Shown here: positions 45,135-55,898 of the stretch, piece by piece
Layout of the letters: every line of letters starts with the position of its first letter
Numbering within the stretch: position 1 is the stretch's first letter
Assembly: GCA_025084515.1 (NCBI GenBank)
Contig: JAJAGP010000428.1
Location: forward strand, 71,135-135,134
Length of the DNA stretch: 64,000 nt
Reading direction: 5' to 3'
Source: Ancistrus triradiatus
Lineage: Eukaryota; Chordata; Actinopteri; Siluriformes; Loricariidae
Made by a program: the position numbers and the translations under genes
Notes under the pieces: model-generated
The model's database searches: none
Seen by the model: the letters and a program-made list of their open reading frames with translations, nothing else
Told to the model about the DNA's origin: nothing

Positions 45135-45320
45135 CTGAAGGCGTCTGAAGGCAGCTGTTAGCTGAGTGATGTGGAGCGTGAGGCAGCGCGAGGTGCAGCG
45201 CGCGCTGTTCACCTTCTCCACGCTCTCTCCGTCTTCAGTCGCGCTTCTCCGTGATACGCTCAGCTTCAGCGCACAGCCCAGCAGGATCAGCACGAGCGCA
45301 AACACCCGGGACGCGAACAT
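45135..45320 (-). CDS. anos1: Anosmin-1, first coding exon (partial gene)
   Basis: Encodes 62 residues from the ATG at 45320 down to a donor at 45134-45133 (CTTCAG then GTGAGA), phase 0. Residues 1-22 form a signal peptide with a hydrophobic core (VFALVLILLGCAL). Residues 34-62 read SVEKVNSARCTSRCLTLHIT and then QLTAAFRRLQ. This is recognisable as the anosmin-1 N-terminus, where a CxxRC(L)xL.ITxxxAxF..LQ stretch opens the cysteine-rich domain ahead of the WAP and fibronectin III domains. Anosmin-1 is a secreted matrix glycoprotein that binds heparan sulfate and modulates FGF signalling. It is needed for GnRH neuron and olfactory axon guidance, and loss in humans causes Kallmann syndrome. Fish can have two paralogues; one exon does not say which this is. 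The remaining exons were not found down to position 1, which fits the very long first intron known for this gene but is not proof. Confidence 0.85.
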
Positions 45321-45480
45321 GTTCCGGCTACGAGCTTCTCGGATGGTGCGTGAACGTCGAAAGGCTTGGTGTTGAATGAATCGGTGTAAATCCCTTCTGA
45401 AATTGACGCGCTCGAAGAGTGTGCTATGCGCGAGCCGTCAGAGCTGAAGTGCAGAGTGGCTTGCAGTTCCATATAGACAC
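45321..45480 (-). promoter_or_regulatory. anos1: Probable anos1 5' UTR and promoter
   Basis: On the minus strand upstream of the ATG the sequence becomes CpG-containing (GACGCGCTCG, CGCGAGCC, ACGTCG). A TATA-like GTCTATATGG lies at about 45467-45478. If used, transcription would start near 45440, giving a ~120-base leader. An ATG at 45472 opens a 61-codon frame that overlaps the anosmin start out of frame. It would be in the mRNA only if transcription began further upstream. No experimental start is known from the sequence. Confidence 0.4.
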
Positions 45481-45495
45481 TCCCCCCAATCTCTC

Positions 45496-45523
45496 TTACT
45501 TACTTACTTACTTGCTTACACAC

Positions 45524-45564
<41 letters not shown>
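45496..45564. repeat. Compound (TTAC)n(CA)n microsatellite
   Basis: About five TTAC units followed by about 20 CA units, 180-245 bases upstream of the anos1 start codon. Probably length-polymorphic. Confidence 0.92.
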
Positions 45565-45565
<1 letters not shown>

Positions 45566-45887
45566 CCACTGACCGACTACTACTGTATACAAGTTCTGGC
45601 CTTCATATGGGTAACAGATTAATGGCCAAAAGTACAATACCTGAACCTCTCTTTCCAAACGCCATGCTTTATCTATGACTTGCTATCTCCTTTGCTTCTC
45701 AGGGATTTGTAAACATGACTATACAGATTTGCTTCCATTTTACCAAACGACTAAGGTCGGGCACTTAATAATGAGGTGTTCCTAGTCGTCCAAATGGAGC
45801 TGGATAAGAATAAGATTTCTTCTAAGAAAAAAGAGCCCCAAACTGTTGTTACAAAGGGAAAGATCCCTTATTGGCTCGGCAGAACAT

Positions 45888-46766
45888 ACACTCACCAGCC
45901 ACTTCTTTTGGTACACCTTTCTAGCAGCGGATTGAAGCCCCTTTTGCCTTCACAACTGTCTTAATTCTTGGATAGATTCAACAAGGTCCTGGAAACATTC
46001 CACTGAGATTTTGGTCCATTTTGACATGGTAACACCACGTATTTGCTGCAGATTTCTTAGCTGTACATCCATGATGTAAATCTCCCCTTCAACCACATCC
46101 CAAAGGTGATATTGGACTGGGATCTGGTGACTGTGGAGGCCATTTGAATTCAATGAAATTACTGTCATGTTCAAGAAACCAGTTTGAGATGATTTGAGCT
46201 TTGTGACATGGTGCATAGAAGATGGATACACTGTGGTCTTAAAGGGATGGACACAGTCAGCAAAAATACTCAGTTAGACCATGGTGTTTAAACGATGCTT
46301 GATTGGTATTAAGGGGCCCAAAGTGTGCTAAGAAAATATCCCCTACATCATTACACCAGCAGTAGCAGCCTGAACCTTCGATACAAGTGAGGATGAATTC
46401 ATGCTTTCATGTGGTTTATGCCAAATTCTGCTTCTACCATCGCAGCAAAAATTGAGACTCCTAAGACCAGGCACCTTTTTCCAATTTTCCATTGAGAATT
46501 GTTGCCTAAATTGCCTGCTCGTTGCTGACAGGAGTGTCACCTGGTGAGTTCTTTTGCTGCAGTAGCCATCTTCTTTTTGTGCATTCAGAGATGCACTTCT
46601 GCATACCTTGGTTGTAATGAGTGGTTATTTGAGTGACTGTTGCCTCTCCATCAGCTCGAATCAGTCTGGCCATTCTCCTCTGACCTATGGCATCAACAAG
46701 GCATTTTTTGCTCAGAGAACTGCTGCTCACTGGACATTTTTTGTAAATCCTAAAGATGTTTTTTTA
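45888..46766 (-). pseudogene. Tc1-like copy (Tc1-C), minus strand, truncated
   Basis: The right end of the element in its own orientation is at 45888 (ACTCACCAGCCACTTCTTTT). Coding sense is minus. About 46730-46510 gives an HTH-type region (GQRRMARLIRADGEATVTQI), 46540-46343 the start of the catalytic domain, and 46231-45950 the C-terminal part ending with an EFQDLVESIQEL-like tail. Frames are separated by shifts and stops. The 5' terminus is cut off at about 46766. It lies in the anos1-fetub intergenic interval. Confidence 0.75.
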
Positions 46767-47000
46767 TCCAGAAGAACACAAGGTGCAGGTGTAAGTGTTC
46801 CCTCGATGGGATGCCAGTCCACGGCAGGCCAGGGTAGGGGTCAGTGTTGCATAGTCAAGGGACGATTCCATAACTGGTCTATTCTTCCTCTCTCAGACAA
46901 ACCCAATTATGTCTTCATGAGATACCCGACCTGGCCAGAAGGCTCTCCAACAATGGTCCCTGCTGTCGTGGGCTAGCATATTAGAGCACTGCACTACCTG
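46767..47000 (-). repeat. Possible tRNA-derived retroposon fragment
   Basis: GATGGGATGCCAGTCCACGG and the end segment TGGGCTAGCATATTAGAGC / GCACTGCACTACCTGAGCG look like a degraded SINE with its head at the right. Related phrases occur at 52690-52870, 54190-54420 and 57600-57830 (GTGGTGGGCTA, CTGTGCTACC). Tentative family, called SINE-C here. Confidence 0.4.
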
Positions 47001-47446
47001 AGCGTGGATCTACAGTGGGGGTCTGAGATCACTATAAAAAATGCTACTATTTTGCCTTTTTCTGGAATTTTTTTTCTTTTTTTTCTTCTGCTACAAGACT
47101 GAGGTTAACCATTGAAAAGTAATATGCTCCAAATCCTCCAGATGATGTTGAATGGGGATGAGGTCAGATCCCTGCTAGGAAAACTAGGAAGAACCTCACA
47201 TTGTCGTACTGAAACAGAAATGTGCCGTTCCAAAACTGTAAGCAGACAGTTGTCTCAACTTCCACTGTATAATGTAGCAACATGGTTTTCGTTCACCACA
47301 CTATGAAAAACATCATAATTTTCAATGGACACTATGTATGCATATAGCATTCTTAAGTCATCTGTTGAATTCAGATTTGAGTCCAATAACAGTGTGCGTT
47401 ATACCACCACTCTAACTGGTGCCTTTGATTGCACAAGGTCATCAAG
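47001..47446. other. No gene recognised
   Basis: No feature beyond a T-rich tract at 47065-47090. Confidence 0.35.
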
Positions 47447-47615
47447 GACTGTGGTAGCCTAGCGGTTAAGGTCCTGGACTGTAGACCAGAAAGGCCAGGG
47501 TTAAAATCTCACCTCCACCAAGCTGTCACAGTTGGGTCCTTGATCAAGGCCCTTAATCCACAGTTGCTTGTATTGTAAGATGAAGTTTATAAGTTGTAAG
47601 TCACTCTAGGCAAAT
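47447..47615 (+). repeat. SINE-A
   Basis: GACTGTGGTAGCCTAGCGGT, B-box-like GGTTAAAATCT, CCTTGATCAAGGCCCTTAAT and TAAGTCACTCTAGGCAAATG. The tail is lost after the core. Confidence 0.82.
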
Positions 47616-48040
47616 GTTTTAATGTAGCTCCTCTGAAACAATATGTGAAGCTCCTACTGAACAGTTATTGTTCTGATATTGCTTCAAGAACCAGTTTGGC
47701 ATAGGAACAATTCATTTTTAGTTGCTAAGCTCCTCAGAGCTCGGCAGTCCCATTCTGTGTGCCTGTTTGGCTGACTAGTCCTATGACAGTGCCTAAAGTC
47801 AGTGACCTCTGCCCCATCCCTAATGTCGCTGACCTCTGCATTACAGCCCTTTTTATTGCCAGTGTCTCTGCTTAAATCTCTGCGTATGCACCTGTTAGGA
47901 ATGGGTGTGGCTGAAATAGAAGAATCCATTGAGAAAGGGTGGCCACACACCATCAGCATTTTTCATCAACATGATCACACAACTGAAGGTTGTATTGGTG
48001 TCAAGTTTGGTCTTCACAAAGGCCACAGTTTGCGCGTGCA
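47616..48040. other. No gene recognised
   Basis: Contains frames on both strands (47684-47959, 47802-48101) that overlap and end in the CA repeat. Unsupported. Confidence 0.35.
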
Positions 48041-48042
48041 TG

Positions 48043-48079
<37 letters not shown>
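48043..48079. repeat. (CA)n microsatellite
   Basis: About 18 CA units. Confidence 0.95.
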
Positions 48080-48081
<2 letters not shown>

Positions 48082-48249
48082 TGTGTAGCTTAATATTTTA
48101 ATTGACTTGTGTATTCTGTAACGAATTAATACTTTGTATTGCCTACACCTAACTTGGCTTTAACTTTGTATTTGTGTGTTTTTTTATTTACTTTTTAAAA
48201 CCACCTCTCCAAATGAGGGACCAGTCAAATTTCCCCTAATATCAAACAT

Positions 48250-49054
48250 TTTGGTCAAAATCTACCAGAGGATTGAACCGTTTTCAGGAGAACAGGTGAA
48301 AAGATGCAATCACACACATATGACGTTCTTTCTATAATTGTGGGAACTTTCCATTGACATAACTGCTGCTCATTAATTCTACACCTAACCCTAACCCTGA
48401 CCTCAGTAACCGAATGCAAAGTGTTTGGCTCTGTTGTTAAAACAGCAATTTTTAACACTAAATGTTCCCACAAGGTAAAAAAATGTCAGATCTTTCTATC
48501 CTTGTGGGAACATTTGGTCTCACAGAAACTTGACACCCCTTCCCCCAATACATGCATGAATACAAACATTGGTCTTGATAAACATTTGTTTTGGGGACTT
48601 TCTATTGACATAATAATTAGTTCAGCTTATTAATGCTATACCTATACCCAGTCCTAACCGTACCTCAGTAACAAAATGGAAGCGTTTCAGTTCTTCATTT
48701 TCCACATACAAGTTACAGTTGTTGAAAAAAAGCCAATTCAGATCAGATGTTTCTTTACTTTTTGTCCTTCTAGACATTTCTAGATATTTTGTCCTTATAA
48801 TGATATATAAACACGTTTGTCTCGCTACCCTTGTGAGGACTTTACATTGACATAATGATTACTGTAGTTAATGCTACACCTACATCTACACTAAACCCTA
48901 AACGTAATCTCAGTAACCTAAAGCAAATCTTTTGGCTCCTTTGATTTTTTCAAACAAAAGCAATCTTCACCAAAAAGAAGAAAGTCCTCACAAGTCAAAA
49001 TTGGCAGGTTTATATATCATTGTGAGGACTTTTGTCTGTCCTCACAAGCATAGG

Positions 49055-49090
<36 letters not shown>
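48250..49090. repeat. Three diverged direct units plus (CA)n
   Basis: Units at about 48340, 48590 and 48835 share: (C/T)TTGTG(G/A)G.A.TTT; CATTGACATAAT; an AATGCTACACCTA / CCTAACCCTAACCCTGACCTC stretch; then CAGTAAC. The spacing is about 245 bases. Between them lie inverted phrases (CCTCACAAG, TTGTGAGGAC), so a hairpin-capable repeat is probable. A (CA)n of about 35 bases ends the block at 49056-49090. A further relic is at 52475-52620. Confidence 0.7.
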
Positions 49091-49093
<3 letters not shown>

Positions 49094-49286
49094 TTGCTGG
49101 CATATGTTTGAACGTGTGGCACAATATCACTTGCCAGAAGCCACTGACCAAAACGGCTGGTTTTGACTCATTGCTGTACATCTATACAGAAATAGATTAA
49201 ACTCTTACAAAATCTAACAATAACAAGTAGCTAAACCCACCCATTTGTTAAGTTAGCTTCTTGGTAATTACAATTACTTAAATATA

Positions 49287-50024
49287 CACCGATCAGACAC
49301 AACATTAAGACCACCTCCTTGTTTCTACACTCACTGTCCATTCTCAGTTCCACATACCATATAGAAGCACTTTGTAGTTCTACAATTACAGATTGTAGTC
49401 CATCTGTTTCTCTAGATGCTTTGTTCAACCCTTTACTCTGTTCTCTAATGGGCAGGTATCCCCACAGTACCCCAGAGATCAGGTACTATTTGGGTGGTGG
49501 ATCATTCTCAGCACTGCAGTGACACTGACATGGTGGTGGTGTGTTAGTGTGTTGTGCTGGTATGAGTGGATCAGACACAGCAGTGTCCACTTCTGGAGGT
49601 TTTGAACATCTCAGTGTCACTGCTGGACTGATAATATACCATCTACCCAAAATTTCTAGCCACCAGACTCCTGTAGGCAGCGTCCTGTGAGCACTGATGA
49701 AGCGTCCTGTGAGCACTGATGAAGTGTGTGTTTCTGAGCCGTTCATACCAGCACAACACACATTAACACACCACCACCACATCAGTGTCACTGCAGTGCT
49801 GAGAATGATCCACCACCCAATTAGTACCTGATCTGAGGTGGTTCTGTGGGGGTCCTGACCATTAGAGAACAGAGTAAAGGGAACAAACAAAGTATGTAGA
49901 GAAATAGATGGACTACAGTCTGCAATTGTAGAACTACAAAGTGCTTCTATATGATAAGTGAAATTGATAAAATAGAAAGAAGGAGGTGGTCATAATGTTA
50001 TCCTTGATTGGTGTATGTATTCAC
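49287..50024. mobile_element. Foldback MITE, full-length copy
   Basis: Starts ATACACCGATCAGACACAAC and ends ATCCTTGATTGGTGTATG. The arms are inverted over about 300 bases: GTGGTGGATCATTCTCAGCA / TGCTGAGAATGATCCACCAC, CAGTGACACTGACATGGTGG / CCACATCAGTGTCACTGCAG, AGAAGCACTTTGTAGTTCTA / TAGAACTACAAAGTGCTTCT. The loop (about 49600-49740) contains a 21-base tandem repeat (GCGTCCTGTGAGCACTGATGA twice, the second time directly adjoining). The family also appears at 4541-5035. Frames up to 134 aa across the arms are artefacts. Confidence 0.85.
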
Positions 50025-51350
50025 TAGTTATTGGTGGTTAGCTAAAGAAATGTTTACTGTTTTGTAGTATACAAAAACCATATGTATCTGTTTTTGGGGT
50101 GGACAGAAAGCATGAAAGATGTACTTAGAAACCCGAGTTACTGCGGTGTTGGGTTAGCGAATTGCCGCTGCACTACCCCAATGCTGTTGCTGACTATTTC
50201 AAGGAATAGATGACAGTGTGACAGCTCTGCACCTGACCTCACTTTCAATTTGAAAGCTTGTCAATGCAAATCCCAACTGACGTCACAATCCAGCAAGGGT
50301 TTTATTCTAAGCTTGAGTTGCTGTATTCATTTTAATTACTGACTTCCAAGAAACTTTCATTCTTTTTACCGCTAGCTTTATCTAGTTAGAGCTTCAGACC
50401 AGTACAGCCTGATATATTCTCGATTATGTTCATCAGTGGCTATCTGGACATGGGAATGTCCATCTGGAGTTCAAAAATCAAAAACATCTGGCTCATCCAT
50501 GGTTGATTTACCATGATGCACAAGATTTAGAAAATGATAATGCCTTCACATTTGCCAGTAATTTTGCAGGTGAAGCATAAAAGCACAGGGAATGCAAAAG
50601 CAGGGAGCATACTTACATGTATTTCTCAAGGACACGAGTGTGGCGTTGAACCTGATTTGGCACTCGCAATGTCCAACCCAAGTCATTTGTACAAAATATG
50701 TTCCATCACGTGTAGAGCACAAATGTGGAGTTATTCAGTTCCTGGGTCGAGAGTACAATGATAATGACCTCGTACTATGTGTCTCTTGGGAATGAGCATA
50801 AAAGAAATTCATAGAACGCATAATTTACGCCAAAGCCATCTGAACAAAAGACACGCTTTCCTAAACCGCTCAAATCCAGATATAAAAGCGAAACAGCTTC
50901 TTTCTACACAACAGAGCAAAAAAAAAAAAAAACCCCAAATGTGTGATAATCATTAAATCTTTATTTTGTAGCATCAGACTGTCCTTAATGACCTGCATGT
51001 GTGTCCATGTCCACACTATTTCTTTGTCCATAGAAACATAATATCCTCAGTAATCTAATTAAAGTAATAAAACTAAAACAGACTTATAAGATTAAAAGAC
51101 ACGCTGAGGTTATGGAACATATTTTTGGCACAATAATAATGGTGAAAAACATTTAGACAACATCACGGTCACATTACATTAGGAACCTGGGCAGTTAGGA
51201 GGAAAACAGAACAGACAGAGAACAGATTTATATACACGCTCAAACACATATATGCATGACAAGAAAATGGGAAGTCATTGCTATCATAATTTATAATGCC
51301 ACCCTTATGAAGTCGTACCATACGCCAAATTCTATTTGAATTCATTTGGA
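50025..51350. other. No gene recognised
   Basis: No exon-like frame. A poly(A) run at 50920 and AT-rich DNA follow. 51350-51450 (CGGGAAAGGCTCGGGACCCA ... GAAGATGAATGGCTGG) looks like a SINE-B 3' tail. Confidence 0.35.
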
Positions 51351-51666
51351 ACTGATTCCAGTCTTGTGTCCAGTGTTTTCGGGAAAGGCTCGGGACCCAA
51401 CACCACTCATCTGGATAAGTGCTTACAGAAGATGAATGGCTGGAGGATTTGGAAATGATTTACAGAAATGGTTCAGTATAAATTTAATTAAGGCACCCCA
51501 AATATAGACAGTTGGCCAAACTATGTTAGGTGGCCTACGTTGCTTCATTGGTTTTGCACTGGAGTTACGAAACTAAAGCACATCATTTGTAAAGTGGGGA
51601 AAAAAAAAATTAAACTGAAATAAATAGAAATAGAGTTTAATAATTTAGTAGACTAAGACAGATTGT

Positions 51667-51967
51667 CAGGGCAGCAGTGGCTCTCTGTTAAGGGTCCTGG
51701 TCTAACTTAACAGATTGAGGTTTCAAATCACGGTTCTGCCAAGTTATCACAGCTGGGCCCTCAAGCAAGGTCTTTGCTCCTGAGGTGTCATAATATAGCT
51801 GAACCTGTGTGGTGGCTCAGTGGGTAATGTACTGGACTACTGTTCAGAAGGGTTCATGCCCTAGCACTGGCAAGCTGCTACAGTTGGACCTAGAATAATG
51901 TCCTTAATCCACAATTGCTTAGTCTGTACCCCTGTATCAGCTGTAAGTCCCTCTAAATAAGAGCATC
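51667..51967 (+). repeat. Two degraded SINE-A-like copies in tandem
   Basis: The first (about 51667-51810) has GGCAGCAGTGGCTCTCTG, GAGGTTTCAAATCAC and GCCCTCAAGCAAGGTCTTTG. The second (about 51811-51967) has GTGGTGGCTCAGTGGGTAAT, CTTAATCCACAATTGCTTAG and TAAGTCCCTCTAAATAAGAG. Both are far from the reference and may be a related subfamily. Confidence 0.6.
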
Positions 51968-52400
51968 ATCACGGTGCTAAGCGTTGTCATCTCACTGTTT
52001 CAGAGACTCGGGTCTCTGATGCTGTATTGAGTTTGTATGTTCTCCCCATGTCTGTGTAGGTTTCCTCTGGGTACTTGGCTTTCCTTGAACGTATCAAAGA
52101 CTTGTTTGGTCATCTCTCAGTGCCCCAGTGTCATGTTTACAGAATCAGTCTGGTTCAGATTACATTACATTTACGTTTTTGGGATTTATCCAGAGCGACT
52201 TACAATTGATACAGTTTAGGGGTCTTTCTCAAGGACCCAACAGTGGCAGCTTGGCAGAGTTGGGATATGAACCCTGGACCTTCTGGTCAGTAGTCCTGTA
52301 CCCTTACCGCTAGGCTACCACAGTCCCACACTTTGGGTTAAACCTCAGACTGGGCTTGCAGTGTTGTGATGGACTGGCGTCTCATCTAGGGATTTCTTTA
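51968..52400 (+). repeat. SINE-B interrupted by an inverted SINE-A
   Basis: SINE-B left part at 51968-52158 (CACGGTGCTAAGC, GAGTTTGTATGTTCTCCCCA, GGTTTCCTCTGGGTACTTGG). A minus-strand SINE-A follows at 52160-52326 (AGAGCGACTTACAATTGATA, TTACCGCTAGGCTACCACAG). The SINE-B 3' part resumes at 52327 (TGTGATGGACTGGCGTCTCA). Confidence 0.75.
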
Positions 52401-52689
52401 CTGGTTGCCTGGTTTACTTACTTGCCTGGTTAAAATATATTTTTTATGTGTGTGTTGGTTGGGGTGGGGTCAAGTTTATATATCAATGTGAGGACCACAT
52501 ATTAACTCTAGGACAAAAAGGATATGACATTGCCTTGCATATTGATGTCCACCAAAAATCTGCAACTTTCTTATGAAAAGCCAACAGAGCCAAAACATTT
52601 GCTTTAGGTTGCTATGGTTAAGGTTGGAATGATGTGGAGGTCTAGAAGTAATTAGCTTTGGTAATACTCTGTCAGTGGGAAGTCCCCAC

Positions 52690-52870
52690 AATGATAAAAA
52701 AGCTTCTTTTTTTTGTGTCGCTGGACTGGCATGGGGCAATGATGGAGTGCTGAGAGATGATACCCATAAGGCTTTTGCTCCCCCAGAAACAGCCAGTCAT
52801 GCTTGTATATGACCAGCCTTTGAAACCCAGGTCCAAGTGGTGGGCTACAATGATAGGCTGCTGTGCTACC
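52690..52870 (-). repeat. Possible SINE-C fragment
   Basis: AACCCAGGTCCAAGTGGTGG and CTGCTGTGCTACCTGAACGC resemble a minus-strand tRNA-like head. The AT-rich left part 52475-52640 is a relic of the 48250-49090 repeat. Confidence 0.35.
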
Positions 52871-52969
52871 TGAACGCCCCCTGCTACATGTGCAATGTCT
52901 AATCAAAGAAGCATTTGTTTCCATCTCATGCTACCACCATCCAATTTCAGAGGTTTGCTTCATATTATT

Positions 52970-53155
52970 TATGTACATTTACAGCATTTAGCAAGCACAC
53001 TTATCCAGAGATCCTCACAGACATACATTTAAGCTGTGTAGTTGAATTTTAAGGACCTCTCTTAATGACCAGACAGCAACTTGGCATAATCAGAATTCTA
53101 AATCACAGCCTTCTGATTCTTAGCAGTTCAGAGCTTTAACCACTGAAACACCAAT
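52970..53155 (-). repeat. Degraded SINE-A-like copy, minus strand
   Basis: TACATTTACAGCATTTAGCA at the left is the complement of the SINE-A tail. TTTAACCACTGAAACACCA at the right is the complement of a tRNA-like head. The middle has diverged. Confidence 0.6.
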
Positions 53156-53385
53156 ATCCATGGAATGGAACTACACACCTGAACACTAACTCCAGTCTTT
53201 GTGGCACTTCGAGTTCAAGTATTCCACTTAGGTGAGACCTTTTGGCTTCTCAGTGGTGGAACAAGCATCCATCCAATGGCACTATGTCATTTTTTCTGCA
53301 ATAGAACAAAAACATACCTTTTTGGATAACATATAGTCCTATTGTACAACACTTACTGCACTTCTGTTCCTTTGCTAGTGGAATG

Positions 53386-53512
53386 GGGTGGCTCTGTAGT
53401 TGAGGGTCTGGACTATTAATCAGAAGATTGTGCAGTAATACACCAGCTCTAACTTAACCCTGAAGTGTAAGCCACTCTTTTTAAGGGCATATGCTGTAAA
53501 TGCGAATTTGTT
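53386..53512 (+). repeat. Degraded SINE-A-like copy
   Basis: GGGGTGGCTCTGTAGTTGAG, GTAAGCCACTCTTTTTAAGG and ATATGCTGTAAATGCG keep the head and tail of the family with the middle deleted. Confidence 0.55.
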
Positions 53513-53627
53513 TTTTCCATGTTCATCCAGTCTTCTATAAATCTTTGTTTTGCATTCATTGACATCATGATGCATATTTGAAATGGTCATTTTAGCACTT
53601 GTATAAAGCAGCATCATTTCATTCATT

Positions 53628-53782
53628 CACTTTCTTGATCCTGGACAGGGTTGGCGGAAGAGCCAGTGCCCAGCCAGCGGCATAGGGCGCAAGGCAGGAA
53701 CAACTCCAGACAGGGCACAAATCCATCGTATTGCACACACATTCATACACTAGGGACACTTTAGAGGCACCAACTTCGGTTT
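53628..53782 (-). repeat. SINE-B 3' half, minus strand
   Basis: TTCTTGATCCTGGACAGGGT, GGCGGAAGAGCCAGTGCCCA and GGGACACTTTAGAGGCACCA match 16383-16560. The head is missing. Confidence 0.75.
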
Positions 53783-54185
53783 GCCTTCAACCCTTTTGTT
53801 TGAATGATTTTTAGCATGGTGAGTGACACAGAGTCAGTTCATCTTGTTGCATGATGCGACGCTAAGGTTCCACTTAAATGAATAGAGCCCAATGCTAACC
53901 ACTCTAGTTCTTCTAACACGGTAATGTGTCAGGAAAAAATCACAGTACGACAGATCTACACATGGTACCACTTTTAGTTCAAAGCCTTGTTAAAGATATT
54001 AGTCCACCAAAGTGAGAGGGCTCCCAATTACCTGATCATATATGCTCCCAGAATTGTCAAATGTCAAATGGCTGACATGGCATGAACTCTTTAAAGGGGT
54101 TTAACTAGAGAAGAATTAAAATATGATTAGTGTTATTATTGATTATTGTAAATATATACACTGTTTACGCTTTATTATGGTTAGG
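53783..54185. other. No feature recognised
   Basis: Apparently low-copy spacer. Confidence 0.35.
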
Positions 54186-54189
54186 GTGA

Positions 54190-54420
54190 CAAGTTCTCTG
54201 GTGCCCATCACTGGAGAAATCAAGGCACAGGTGTAAGCATGCCATGGCCAGGAAGCCAGTACATCACAGGCCTGAGCAGGGCCCCCCAGACCAGCCTCTC
54301 CTCCTTTAGATACAGGCAACCGCTTGACCTAGAAGGCACTACTAGTACTTGAACCTGGGACTAAGCGGTGGCAGGATAGCATCAAGGTTTGCTGTGCCAC
54401 CTTAGTGCCAGTACATGTAT
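54190..54420 (-). repeat. Possible SINE-C copy
   Basis: GCCATGGCCAGGAAGCCAGT, ACTTGAACCTGGGACTAAGC (B-box complement) and TTTGCTGTGCCACCTTAGTG suggest a tRNA-like head at the right end. Tentative. Confidence 0.4.
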
Positions 54421-55898
54421 ATGTACATGTACACAAAAAAGGAATTTAAATGTTATTTCTGTTACAACACCAATTTCTTTCTCTGTGTATGACCATTAAA
54501 GTCTTTTGGATAACATAACAGTAGTGAAGAATGGGCGGAAAGAAAACAGCTGTTTAAAAAAAAAAAAAACTGGCACCGTGCCACCATGCACCATACAGGC
54601 TAACATCGTTATCTGCCCCCCTCCTCCCACCCCCTTGTGGTATAGCTTCCACTAGAAATTAGTGTAATATTCTTGCAGGAACGCTAGTTCTCCACACCAT
54701 TGCATGAGAAAACCACACAACCTTGGCAGTTTTTGAAATACTGGCCCCAGCTAGGTTTGAAGTTGCTCAGATTGCTCGATTTTCCCAGTCTAATATAGAT
54801 TCCCATTAAAACTGATCCACAGAAAACCTGCACACTTGATTTTATGCTGCATTTTGGTGTCCTGTGGCTAATTTCCAGGACACTTCAATCATGAAAGGGC
54901 AGGTGTCTCTATACTCAATACTCATATGCCATATTTGGTGGAATTCTAAAAAGTCAAATAAAACAGATAACACATATCCTGAGGTAACTAGGAGATTTTG
55001 TGGTGCAGTATATGTACAGCATGTCTCATGCAAAAGTTAGGTGACCCCTGGTAAACTACGGCACCTCCTGTGGGTCAGTGATAAAAGCCAGCTGTTGGAA
55101 ACCGCAGTTTGTGAGGACCTGGGTTCGAAAACTGGACTATGCTTGCAATGTGAAGGTTGTGGTTATGAAACCCTGTGATGGACTACGATGGATCCTCAGC
55201 ATGATAAGTGAGAGTAAAATGGGATGCTTTGCTTTTGCTTTGCTCAAATACATGTGCTGTTCATTTCCTAAATGAAAATAGCTTAACCCCCTTTGCATGG
55301 AACCAATTTAAATTCCCAAACATTACTTATTTCTGAATGCTTATATCGTAATAAAACAATCTAGGAGAAATTGTAACATTTGCAAATGTTTGGGCACCTT
55401 TTCAGATGACCTGTTATTCCTCACTTAATCGACTTAATTTCTCTTTAAAATGGGTATGAATGTACCATATCTAAGACTTTTCCGTATAAAGATTAATATC
55501 CTTTTTAAAATCTACAAAACAAGAAATTTGACAAAAAAAAAAACCCTTGCGTGAAATATGAGAAACTATTTGGATTCCCGCCGCAGTTTTGTGCATATCT
55601 AGCACCATCATGTGGTAAATTAATGCATTGCACAAGACGTATACCGTTGTACCGATTTTTACTGTTTGATGGTAACTATATTCTAAGAAAGATACATTTA
55701 TTTAACTTTCTGGCTGGTAAGGTTAAAGGACATATAGTAGAATGGCCGTTAAACTGCAAACAAGAAAGACTTGGCACCCTTTCAACATCTAACGTCAAAG
55801 TCCAGGTCAGTCGTTTTTCAAAGAGTAAACCAGCAGATGACCCGAATTCTGACAGCAACTGTGTTTAATGAGAGAGAGAGAGTTGAAAGTGAGAAAGA
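54421..55898. other. Upstream region of fetub; degraded SINE at 55075-55210
   Basis: 55075-55210 has GAGGACCTGGGTTCGAAAAC (B box) and TGTGATGGACTACGATGGAT, a degraded SINE. The last 350 bases before the fetub start codon hold a GA repeat (55870-55882) but no TATA box that I can place with confidence. A GTG-initiated frame at 55551-55868 is not credible as a gene. Confidence 0.4.

Noticed and set aside
48385..48405. Interstitial telomere repeat (CCTAACCCTAACCCT)
   Set aside because: Only about two and a half units, inside a dispersed repeat that carries this phrase in each copy. Not a telomere fusion site.
49486..49890. 134-codon minus-strand frame
   Set aside because: It spans both arms of the foldback MITE and encodes its own mirror-like residues.
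55551..55868. 105-codon frame just upstream of fetub
   Set aside because: Begins with GTG, not ATG, has no splice linkage and resembles no protein family. It ends 30 bases before the fetub start codon by chance.
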